Shown: one piece after another, positions 1 to 5,241 of the stretch | Numbering within the stretch: the stretch's first letter is position 1 | How the letters are laid out: every line of letters starts with the position of its first letter | Assembly: GCA_035544635.1 (NCBI GenBank) | Contig: DATKDQ010000201.1 | Span: forward strand, 1-6,248 | Direction of reading: 5' to 3' | DNA length: 6,248 nucleotides | Origin: DATAFT01 sp035544635 | GTDB lineage: Bacteria > Acidobacteriota > Thermoanaerobaculia > Multivoradales > Multivoraceae | Made by a program: the position numbers and the translations under genes | The notes under the pieces: model-generated | Told to the model about the DNA's origin: nothing | The model's database searches: none | Seen by the model: the letters and a program-made list of their open reading frames with translations, nothing else

Positions 1-572
1 GGCGGCGCCACGCCGACGATGGTCAGCGGGTCCCCGTTCACGACCAGGATCCGGTTCAGCACGCCGGGGTCCTCGCCGAACCGGCTGCGCCAGTAATCGT
101 GGCCGAGAACCACGACCCTCGACTCGCCGACCACGCGGTCGTCGCCGGGGTCGAGGAGCCGGCCCAGCGCCGGCACCAGACCCAAAGTCGAGAAGTAGCT
201 GCCGGACACCAGCATCCCGGTCCCGCTCAGGGTCTCGCCCTCGTACGCCAGGTTGGCGCCGAAGGCGCGGTGAGCGGCCAGGCCGGTGAGGACGTTCTGC
301 TCTCGCTCGAGGTCGCGGAACATCGGGTAGCTCCACACCTCGTCGCAGTCGCCCGCCTGGTTGCACGACTGGGATCCCGGCTTCGGCCCGGGAGCGCCGA
401 GGTTCACCAGCCGTCCCGGCTCCGGAACGGGGAGGGCCTGGAGCAGCATCTGATCGAAGAGCGAGTAGAGGGCGCCGTTCGCCCCGATGCCGAGGGCCAA
501 CGAGAGGATCGCCACCAGATTGACGAGTGGCGCCCGGATCAGGCTGCGCAACGCGAGCTTGAGATCGGTCAT
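1..572 (-). CDS. ADOP-type MacB/FtsX-like ABC transporter permease, N-terminal part (runs off left edge)
   Basis: About 190 N-terminal residues of a membrane permease are encoded on the minus strand from the ATG at 572-570; the rest lies beyond base 1. The protein begins MTDLKLALRSLIRAPL, followed by a first membrane helix at about residues 14-36 containing SLALGIGANGALYSLFD and then LLQALPVPEPGRLV. This pattern is typical of the MacB_PCD N-terminus in ADOP (acidobacterial duplicated orphan permease) proteins. The remainder is the start of the extracytoplasmic MacB-like domain, with SYPMFRDLERE, a GxLVSGSYFSTLG segment and VVLGHDYWRSRFGEDP, all familiar from this family. A GGGGGA ribosome site (578-583) sits 5 nt before the ATG. 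Family members are usually about 800 residues with two permease halves and often lie without an adjacent ATPase; their substrates are mostly unknown. Family assignment is confident, function is not. Nothing seen suggests the visible part is broken. Confidence 0.88.
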   Translation of the reverse strand, partial: MTDLKLALRSLIRAPLVNLVAILSLALGIGANGALYSLFDQMLLQALPVPEPGRLVNLGAPGPKPGSQSCNQAGDCDEVWSYPMFRDLEREQNVLTGLAAHRAFGANLAYEGETLSGTGMLVSGSYFSTLGLVPALGRLLDPGDDRVVGESRVVVLGHDYWRSRFGEDPGVLNRILVVNGDPLTIVGVAP

Positions 573-760
573 GGCGATCCCCCGTCGAAGATCCAAGCGC
601 CCCTCGGGCGGAGTCAGACCACGATGGCTCCTACGCGGGGGGTACAGCTTAGTTGCAGCCGGCGGACGGCCGAATCGGATCTCTCGTATCATCGCGTCCG
701 GCCGACCCACGTCACTCCCCGGGATCGAGATCGGTCAGCCCGTGTCCTCGCGTCTTCGAG

Positions 761-897
761 AGGAGGTCCTCAATGCGTCGAAGTCCCCACCTCGCGCTCA
801 GTGCAGCGCTCATCCCTGGGGATCGAGCTACTCCGGCGGTCACGTGATCTGGGTGGCCGCACACGATCCACGAGTGAAGGCGACGGTCTCTCAGGTG
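761..897 (+). pseudogene. Decayed secreted alpha/beta-hydrolase gene (5' end plus nucleophile-elbow fragment)
   Basis: A near-perfect AGGAGGT (761-767) lies 5 nt before an ATG at 773. The frame reads MRRSPHLALSAALIPG, resembling the start of an exported protein, but stops at 845-847 after 24 codons. Overlapping it in another frame, 817-897 reads WGSSYSGGHVIWVAAHD and continues PRVKATVSQV. This closely resembles, from memory of the family, the segment around the catalytic serine in alpha/beta-hydrolases of the dienelactone-hydrolase/Peptidase_S15-like group, where GSSYSGGH is followed by a helix and xDPRVKAVVxQVP. The normal 100 or more residues between signal peptide and nucleophile elbow are absent. 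The frame is shifted, and similarity ends abruptly at about 897, shortly before the repeats at 922. I infer a gene reduced by at least one internal deletion and a 3' loss. The two pieces could in principle come from different genes. Confidence 0.55.
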
Positions 898-921
898 GCG
901 CGACGAGACAGTCTGGGATGA

Positions 922-972
922 AGAAACCAGTATCCTGTCACCGCTCAACGAGGAACGAGTATCCTGTCACCG
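922..972. repeat. Two-copy imperfect direct repeat, 22 nt, period 29
   Basis: Copy one is 922-943 and copy two 951-972. They match at 20 of 22 positions, with an identical 15-nt core AGTATCCTGTCACCG at 929-943 and 958-972. They are separated by 7 nt, so the start-to-start distance is 29 bp, close to but not exactly three helical turns. The second copy ends at the Shine-Dalgarno of the following gene. The reverse complement reads GGTGACAGGATACT. It resembles the GGGGACAGTATACT-style short repeats I associate, from memory, with scattered repeats around Y1 (IS200-like/RAYT) transposase genes in many genomes. No transposase gene is in this window. The alternative is a tandem operator controlling the downstream gene. 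Two copies with a 7-nt gap do not make a CRISPR array. Confidence 0.7.
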
Positions 973-983
973 AGGCGATCCCG

Positions 984-1622
984 ATGAGGTGTGTGCTGGG
1001 CTTGATGGTCATCGTCGCGGCGGTCGCGGCCGCGGAGGAGCGCCGGGTGCTGCCGGCCGGGTTCGAGTACCTGCCCGAGCTCGGCGAGTCGAACATCTTC
1101 GAGCAGTTCTCCGAGGACGGGCGGCGAGGCGTGCACTCGGTCTCTCGAGCGGAGGCGGGGATCATCCGCAAGAGCGTCGACCTACCCCTCACCGCCACCA
1201 CCGAGGTCCAGTTCGAATGGCGCTACGTCGCGCTGCCGGCGCTCGGCCCCGAGACCGAAGCCGGCTTTCACGATTACCACTCGATCGCGCTCGAGCTCGA
1301 CAACGGACAGGACATCACCTGGTTCTGGAGCCGTGAGCTCGAGCCTGGGACCACGTTCCGCTGCCCGCTCCCCGGGTGGGCCGAGCGCGAGACCCACATC
1401 GTGCTCGCGAGCGGCGAGCAGGGGCTCGGCGAGTGGGTGACCCACCGGCGCTTCGTGCTCGAGGACTACCTCGAGGCGGTAGGTGGGGAGCCGCCCGCGC
1501 GCATCGTCGCGGTCTGGTTCATCGCCAACAGCTTCTTCGGGCGCCGCCCCGGAGAGGCCTACTTCGCGAACGTAGAGCTTCACGACCAGGACCGACGCAT
1601 CGAGGTCTTCGCCGCACCGTGA
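984..1622 (+). CDS. Secreted protein, DUF3047-like
   Basis: A 212-residue exported protein. Residues 1-17 form a short signal peptide (MRCVLGLMVIVAAVAAA) with likely cleavage before the EE at 18-19; no lipobox cysteine is placed for a lipoprotein. The mature part is rich in alternating beta-strand patterns and aromatic residues. The middle contains VQFEWRYVALPALG, then DITWFWSRELEPG. The end has a W-x6-FVLEDY stretch, GGEPPARIVAVWFIANSF and AYFANVELHD. This order resembles DUF3047 (W-R-V core, then R-D-x-x-x-D-Y, FG-x-x-PP, V-x-x-I, and a closing beta strand), which suggests a secreted beta-sandwich of unknown function. I chose the ATG at 984 over the in-frame ATG at 918 because 918 would add 22 residues encoded by the direct repeats ahead of the signal peptide. 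A weak GAGGCGA site (972-978) lies 5 nt before 984. It is first in an apparent four-gene operon and overlaps the next gene by four bases. Confidence 0.72.
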   Translation: MRCVLGLMVIVAAVAAAEERRVLPAGFEYLPELGESNIFEQFSEDGRRGVHSVSRAEAGIIRKSVDLPLTATTEVQFEWRYVALPALGPETEAGFHDYHSIALELDNGQDITWFWSRELEPGTTFRCPLPGWAERETHIVLASGEQGLGEWVTHRRFVLEDYLEAVGGEPPARIVAVWFIANSFFGRRPGEAYFANVELHDQDRRIEVFAAP

Positions 1623-1915
1623 CGGAGATACCGACGCGCCCTCCCGGCCGCAACGATCGCTGCCCGTGCGGATCCGGCAGGAAGTACAAGCATTGCTGCC
1701 TGGCCAAGGACGTGGCGGCCGATCGCGCCGCGCGTGCCGAGGAGGCGGGGGCGGCGGCCCCTCCTCCCGCGCCCGAGCCGGAGTCGGAGCCGGACGCGAC
1801 CCGGCGTCGGACCGGCGAGAGCAAGCGTCTCGACCAGCCCTGGAAGCGCGGCCACGAGCAGGCTCGCGGCTTCCGCAAGCGCAGCGGGCCGCGCAACAAA
1901 CGAGGCGGTGGTTGA
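1619..1915 (+). CDS. Small SEC-C motif zinc-binding protein
   Basis: A 98-residue protein starting at GTG 1619, which overlaps the preceding TGA stop as GTGA and so implies translational coupling. Near the N-terminus RNDRCPCGSGRKYKHCCLAK (residues 11-30) is a full SEC-C motif with Cys15, Cys17, Cys26 and Cys27 in C-x-C-x8-C-C spacing. In SecA the same motif binds one zinc ion and contacts SecB and ribosomes. Small stand-alone SEC-C proteins are common and mostly uncharacterised. Residues about 31-65 are low-complexity, Ala/Glu/Pro-rich and probably disordered. The C-terminal tail from about 66 is strongly basic (WKRGHEQARGFRKRSGPRNK), suggesting nucleic-acid or ribosome contact. An alternative open frame runs upstream through the neighbour from 1376, but it is an Arg-rich shadow. 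The motif is certain; the function is not known. Confidence 0.88.
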   Translation: MTEIPTRPPGRNDRCPCGSGRKYKHCCLAKDVAADRAARAEEAGAAAPPPAPEPESEPDATRRRTGESKRLDQPWKRGHEQARGFRKRSGPRNKRGGG

Positions 1916-1956
1916 GGGCTCGCCGCTCCCTGAAGGAGCCGGGTTGAGCTCCGATC

Positions 1957-2859
1957 ATGCGGCGGCTCTTCGTTCTCATCGGACTCGCCGTGCTGCCGAC
2001 GCTGCTGCTGTCGGCGATCGGGATCCTGCTCTTGATCTTTCGGCGCGCCGCGTTCGACGTCGTATTCGGAATCCTGATCCTGATCTTCAGCGTCGCGGTT
2101 CTGACCGGCGCCTTCATCCTGCACGACCTGGGTCGCCGCCAGCTTCAGACCGCGAAGCTGCAGACCGACTTCGTCGCCAAGGTGTCGCACGAGCTGCGAA
2201 CGCCGCTGGCGAGCATCCGACTGTTCGTCGATACGCTGCGCGAGGGCGGCCTCGACCCTGACGAGGTCGAGCACTGCCTCGACACGCTGTCCGCCGAGAC
2301 CTCGCGCCTGTCCTCGATGATCGAGCGCCTGCTGTCCTGGGGGCTCATGGAGTCCGGGCGGCGCAGGTACGAGCTGCGGCCGGAGTCGGCGGCCACGCTG
2401 GTGGCCGAGGCGGTGGCCCAGGTCGAGGCGCAGATCCCGAAGGGCAGGGTGCTCGAGCTGGATCTGCCCTCTCCCTCGCCGGTGGTGCGCGCCGACCGCA
2501 AGGCCCTGGTGGATGCGATGCTCAACATGCTCAGCAACGCCTTCAAGTACGGGGCCACGCGGGTGGTGGTGAAGGTCGAGCTGAGGAAGGGACGCGTCGC
2601 CATCGAGGTCGCGGACAACGGACCCGGCGTGCCCCGGAAAGAGCAGCGCAGAGTGTTCGAGAAGTTCTACCGCGGGGAGGAACAGGTCCGGTCGACCACC
2701 GAGGGCAGCGGCCTCGGTCTGGCGATGGCGCGATTGACGGTGCGCGCCCACGGCGGCACGCTGACCCTGCGCAGCGATCCAGGGCAAGGCGCCCGGTTCA
2801 CCCTCAGCCTGCCGATGCTCGAGCCGACGGACGCCGCCCTCGAGGTGCCGCCGGAATGA
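1957..2859 (+). CDS. Sensor histidine kinase, two-TM, no extracytoplasmic domain
   Basis: A 300-residue membrane kinase of a two-component system. It autophosphorylates on histidine and passes the phosphate to the regulator encoded immediately downstream. Two membrane helices at about 4-28 and 33-55 are joined by only a few residues, and no HAMP or PAS domain is visible. The HisKA domain follows directly, with the H-box KVSHELRTPL and phospho-acceptor His78. The HATPase_c domain shows all boxes: N (NMLSNAFKYG, Asn194), G1 (DNGPG, 220-224), F (FEKFYR, 234-239) and G2 (GSGLGLA, 250-256). It should therefore be active. An in-frame TGA at 1945-1947 makes ATG 1957 the first possible start. The best Shine-Dalgarno (GAAGGAG, 1932-1938) is rather far upstream at 18 nt. 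The architecture matches intramembrane-sensing kinases, so the stimulus may be membrane stress or a partner protein. It begins 41 nt after the SEC-C gene and overlaps the regulator gene by ATGA. Confidence 0.95.
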   Translation: MRRLFVLIGLAVLPTLLLSAIGILLLIFRRAAFDVVFGILILIFSVAVLTGAFILHDLGRRQLQTAKLQTDFVAKVSHELRTPLASIRLFVDTLREGGLDPDEVEHCLDTLSAETSRLSSMIERLLSWGLMESGRRRYELRPESAATLVAEAVAQVEAQIPKGRVLELDLPSPSPVVRADRKALVDAMLNMLSNAFKYGATRVVVKVELRKGRVAIEVADNGPGVPRKEQRRVFEKFYRGEEQVRSTTEGSGLGLAMARLTVRAHGGTLTLRSDPGQGARFTLSLPMLEPTDAALEVPPE

Positions 2860-3545
2860 GCGCCACGATCCTCGTCGTCGAGGACGATCCGTCTCTGCTC
2901 GCCGGCCTCGCGCTCAACCTGCGCAAATCCGGCTACCGCATCCGCACCGCCGCCGACGGCGCGGCCGCGCTCGCCTCGCTCGAGAGTGAGCGCCCCGACC
3001 TGGTGCTGCTCGACCTGATGCTTCCCGGCGTCGACGGGCTCGAGATCCTGAGCCGGATCCGCACCACCGATGCATCGCTCCCGGTGGTGGTGCTCACCGC
3101 CCTGGGCAGCGAGGACGAGAAGATACGGGGTCTCGACGTCGGCGCCAACGATTACGTGACGAAGCCGTTCAGCGTTGCCGAGCTGCTCGCCCGGGTGCGG
3201 GCCGCGCTGCGGGCGCGCGCCGCCGCCGCCCACGATCCGCCCCACCGCACACTCCGTGCCGGCCCGATCGAGCTCGATCGGGACAGCCGGCGCGTCGCGG
3301 TGGCCGACGAGCCCGTCGAGCTGACCACCCGCGAGTTCGAAGTGCTCGAGTACCTGCTGCTGCGTCCTGAACGGGTGCTGACCCGGGAGCAGATCCTCGC
3401 CGCGGTGTGGGATCAGACCTACGGCGGGACCGATCGCACCGTCGACAACGTGATCTCCTCGCTGCGCCAGAAGCTGGGCGAGCATCCGCGCCGCCCCCGG
3501 CATCTCCAGACCGTCCGCAGCGTCGGCTACCGGTTGGTGCCGTAA
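2856..3545 (+). CDS. OmpR/PhoB-family response regulator
   Basis: A 229-residue DNA-binding response regulator. The receiver domain (about 4-118) has the acidic pair Glu9/Asp10/Asp11, phospho-acceptor Asp53 in LVLLDLMLPG, switch Thr81 in VVLTA, Tyr100 and the conserved Lys103 in YVTKPF. A variable linker rich in Arg and Ala follows. The C-terminal winged-helix Trans_reg_C domain (about 130-228) contains ELTTREFEVLEYLL, VLTREQIL, RTVDNVISSLRQKL and the closing SVGYRLVP. Every key residue is present, so it should accept phosphate from the kinase encoded just upstream and bind tandem DNA sites. It starts at ATG 2856, overlapping the kinase stop as ATGA, with GAGGTG (2842-2847) 8 nt upstream. Kinase-before-regulator order is the reverse of the commonest layout but not rare. 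Target genes are not evident, though nearby direct repeats (922-972) are one possibility. Confidence 0.96.
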   Translation: MSATILVVEDDPSLLAGLALNLRKSGYRIRTAADGAAALASLESERPDLVLLDLMLPGVDGLEILSRIRTTDASLPVVVLTALGSEDEKIRGLDVGANDYVTKPFSVAELLARVRAALRARAAAAHDPPHRTLRAGPIELDRDSRRVAVADEPVELTTREFEVLEYLLLRPERVLTREQILAAVWDQTYGGTDRTVDNVISSLRQKLGEHPRRPRHLQTVRSVGYRLVP

Positions 3546-3609
3546 CCTGGAGCGCCCGCAGGTCGCCGGGACGCTTGCTCGAGTGGCCCGTCCGGGTGAT
3601 CCAGTCGGC
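3546..3609. other. Convergent intergenic gap
   Basis: These 64 bases separate the ends of the plus-strand response-regulator gene and the minus-strand cupin gene. A bidirectional terminator would be expected, but I find only a short CCCG-TC-CGGG palindrome (3587-3596) and no strong stem followed by a T-run on either strand. Termination may be Rho-dependent, or transcripts may overlap. Confidence 0.5.
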
Positions 3610-4095
3610 CTACGGCTTCTTGCGCGGGTCGTCGGCGGGATCGAGGTAGTTGATCTGCCAGGGCCCCACGCCGTGGAGCTGGACCACCGTGTCGCCCTTC
3701 GCCCAGGCGAAGTGATTCATCTTGGGCGCCATGAAAGCGAAGGCGCCGGCGGGCAACGCCTTGGTCTTCGCGGTATCGAAGGCGTCGCCCATTCCGAGAT
3801 GGAACGTGCCCGACACCACCGTGATGTGCTCGACGGCAGGGTGCCAGTGCGGCTTGATCTGGAACCCGTCCGGCAGCCACAGGCGCATGGTGAAGAGCCC
3901 TTCCTTGCCCGGGTCCCCCTCGAGCACGGCGAACTTCGCGCCTGAAGCGAGCGAGGGTGGTCCAGCCTCGAACTTGACCGAGTCGGCCGGGAAGATGCCG
4001 TGATCGGCCGCCTTCTGCTCACTCACGCCGGCGGTGGCCAGAGCTGCGAGCAGGATCAGCGTGAGAGTGACGCTGCGGCGATGCGAATAGCGCAT
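3610..4095 (-). CDS. Secreted single-domain cupin protein
   Basis: A 161-residue exported cupin. Residues 1-25 or so form a signal peptide (RR at 6-7, then SVTLTLILLAALATAG). The twin arginine is probably coincidental, since no full Tat motif follows. Cupin motif 1 is G77-x5-H83-x-H85-x3-E89-x6-G96 and motif 2 is PAG at 115-117 with His128, so the usual three-His/one-Glu metal site is complete. A conserved-looking tail GPWQINYLDPADDPRKK follows. This is typical of small periplasmic cupins of unknown activity; dioxygenase, isomerase or sugar binding are all possible. An AAGGAGGT ribosome site (4101-4108) sits 5 nt before the ATG and fixes the start. The open frame extends upstream to 4962, but that part is antiframe to the DUF218 gene and lacks cupin features. 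The gene probably has its own promoter in the 170-nt gap upstream. Confidence 0.92.
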   Translation of the reverse strand: MRYSHRRSVTLTLILLAALATAGVSEQKAADHGIFPADSVKFEAGPPSLASGAKFAVLEGDPGKEGLFTMRLWLPDGFQIKPHWHPAVEHITVVSGTFHLGMGDAFDTAKTKALPAGAFAFMAPKMNHFAWAKGDTVVQLHGVGPWQINYLDPADDPRKKP

Positions 4096-4117
4096 GACGG
4101 ACCTCCTTCTTTGTCGA

Positions 4118-4145
4118 AGCACCGAGATGACCGCCACTCGGTGCT
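4118..4145 (-). promoter_or_regulatory. Perfect 9-bp inverted repeat in the cupin leader
   Basis: AGCACCGAG (4118-4126) and CTCGGTGCT (4137-4145) are perfect inverted copies around a 10-nt loop. In the cupin transcript the stem would lie near the 5' end and finish 9 nt before the Shine-Dalgarno. It could be an mRNA-stabilising or translation-modulating hairpin, or a dyad operator for a dimeric repressor. It is not a terminator, as no U-run follows. Confidence 0.6.
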
Positions 4146-4157
4146 GCCTCTCGAGTG

Positions 4158-4188
4158 AGTCTACGACGCCCCTGACGTCATGCGTCAA
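4158..4188 (-). promoter_or_regulatory. Putative sigma70-type promoter of the cupin gene
   Basis: On the minus strand TTGACG (4188-4183) matches the -35 consensus at five of six bases. TAGACT (4163-4158) matches the -10 at four of six, with a spacer of 19 nt; using GTAGAC gives 18. The spacing is slightly long. The spacer contains the perfect 8-bp palindrome TGACGTCA (4173-4180), which could be an operator. Transcription would start near 4151, giving a leader of about 55 nt that begins with the inverted repeat. Confidence 0.45.
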
Positions 4189-4265
4189 GTCGGTACCGCC
4201 CCGAGGCCGCCGTCCGGCGTGAAGCAAGCGCGCCATCTTCAGCGCCGAGGGCGAAGTAGCTCTGC

Positions 4266-5162
4266 CTAACCGCCCAGCAGGCGCGTGGCCGCGAGGCCGA
4301 GGTACTCCCACAGCGCCGACTCGACGTCCGCGAAGCTCGGTCCGTCCGGGATGAGGCCGAGGACGCTCGCGGGCGCTGGCCCGGCCCGGAAGTCCGCGGG
4401 GACCGGGTCGGGAGCGAGCCCGTGGCGGCGGCACAGCGCGAGCGCGCGCGGGAGATGCCGCGCGGACGTCAGCAGCGCGACGCGCTCCCACCCCCGCTCG
4501 CGCAGGAGCTCCGCGTAGGCCGCGACCTCCTGGGCGCTGTTGCGCGGGCCGGGCAAGCGCACGATCGCGTCGGCCGGAACGCCCATCTGCCGCCACACCC
4601 GCGCGGTCGCCTCCGCCACGTCGAACTTGCCGTCGACGCTCGTGCCCGACGTGACCAGGAGCCGCGCCCGCCCGGCGGCGTGAAGGGCGGCGGCCAGCCG
4701 GACGCGATCGCCCGAGAAGCTGAGCTCCGGCTCGCCGTTCGGCGCCGACCCCACACCGCCTCCCATGACCAACACCGCGTCGTAGACTTCGGCGCTCGCG
4801 AGCGGTCGTAGGTCGCGGTACGGCCGCTCGAGGCCGCTCATGAGCAGGAAGGCCGTCCACGGGCTTCCCGCCGCGGTGTAGGCGAGCCAGACTGCAACGA
4901 GCGCGACGCGGACGCGAGACTTCTTCCAGACCAAGAGCACGCACGCGCCGAGCGCCAGCCACAGGAGCGATGTCGGCATCAGCAGGCTGCCGACGATCTT
5001 GCGCAGGACGAGGAGCGAAGGCCAGGTGAGAATCGCGACGGCGAGCGCCGCCGCCACCACCGCGCCGGCGGCGAGCAACCCGGCCCTCTGCACCGTGCGC
5101 CGGCGCCGCAGCACCCAGACCACGGTCGCGACGAGGAGAAGGACGCTGCCGAGCCAGAGCAC
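4266..5162 (-). CDS. Membrane-anchored DUF218 (YdcF/ElyC/SanA-like) protein
   Basis: A 298-residue inner-membrane protein with three or four N-terminal hydrophobic helices (about 2-17, 28-46, 58-79 and a weaker one at 84-100), then a DUF218 domain from about 125. The domain shows YDAVLVMGGGV (127-137), the R-L-x-x-A-x-x-L segment, ARLLVTSG (166-173), the helix beginning PRNSAQEVAAYAELL (206-220), VALLTSARHLPRALAL (228-243) and the closing WEYLGLAATRL. This is the order seen in YdcF, SanA and ElyC. Family members act in envelope biogenesis; E. coli ElyC affects peptidoglycan and lipid-carrier metabolism. The exact reaction is not established. The start is GTG at 5162; an in-frame TAG at 5175-5177 rules out a longer form, and no clear Shine-Dalgarno precedes it. 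It is divergent from a nucleotide-sugar dehydrogenase, which fits a surface-polysaccharide setting. Confidence 0.9.
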   Translation of the reverse strand: MLWLGSVLLLVATVVWVLRRRRTVQRAGLLAAGAVVAAALAVAILTWPSLLVLRKIVGSLLMPTSLLWLALGACVLLVWKKSRVRVALVAVWLAYTAAGSPWTAFLLMSGLERPYRDLRPLASAEVYDAVLVMGGGVGSAPNGEPELSFSGDRVRLAAALHAAGRARLLVTSGTSVDGKFDVAEATARVWRQMGVPADAIVRLPGPRNSAQEVAAYAELLRERGWERVALLTSARHLPRALALCRRHGLAPDPVPADFRAGPAPASVLGLIPDGPSFADVESALWEYLGLAATRLLGG

Positions 5163-5241
5163 GACGCGGCTAGTCTAAAGGGTCGGCGCGCGTAGCGGCT
5201 CAGCGCGCCGTTCTGGCGCGAATCCGAGCCACTCCCCACTC
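5163..5241. other. Divergent promoter region between DUF218 and dehydrogenase genes
   Basis: These roughly 80 bases must carry promoters for both divergent genes. On the minus strand TAGACT (5177-5172) is a -10-like hexamer, the same hexamer as in the cupin promoter, with no recognisable -35 at the correct spacing. It ends 9 nt before the DUF218 GTG, so the transcript could be nearly leaderless. I see no convincing plus-strand promoter. Confidence 0.35.

Larger units (their letters stand above)
573..983. other. Gene-poor region with a hydrolase remnant and direct repeats
   Basis: No intact gene can be supported in these 411 bases between the divergent permease and the secreted-protein gene. 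Long open frames exist on both strands, but they have shadow-like composition rich in Arg, Ser and Pro. From left to right the region holds an unremarkable stretch of about 190 bases with no convincing promoter, a strong Shine-Dalgarno with a start codon and signal-like codons (761-847), an alpha/beta-hydrolase-like fragment in a different frame (817-897), and two copies of a 22-nt imperfect repeat (922-943 and 951-972). The permease promoter, and possibly that of the downstream operon, should lie here. I could not find well-spaced -35 and -10 boxes. Confidence 0.6.

Noticed and set aside
653..692. TTGCAG and TATCAT as a promoter for the remnant gene
   Set aside because: The spacer is 28 nt, too long for a sigma70 promoter.
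922..972. CRISPR-like repeat pair
   Set aside because: There are only two imperfect copies with a 7-nt gap, far too short for a spacer, and no cas genes.
99..1622. 507-codon plus-strand open frame reaching from inside the permease gene
   Set aside because: Only the part from 984 is gene-like. The earlier part is antisense to the permease, low-complexity and Arg-rich, and crosses the hydrolase remnant and the repeats.
1519..2787. 422-codon minus-strand open frame opposite the SEC-C and kinase genes
   Set aside because: It is a high-GC shadow; its sequence is Arg/Gly/Gln-rich without domains, while the plus strand encodes a complete kinase.
3546..3609. Bidirectional terminator between regulator and cupin genes
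   Set aside because: Only a 4-bp palindrome with a 2-nt centre is present and there is no T-run on either strand.
4096..4962. N-terminal extension of the cupin frame to 450 residues
   Set aside because: The extension overlaps the DUF218 gene in another frame and is Arg/Pro-rich. The signal peptide and perfect ribosome site place the true start at 4095.
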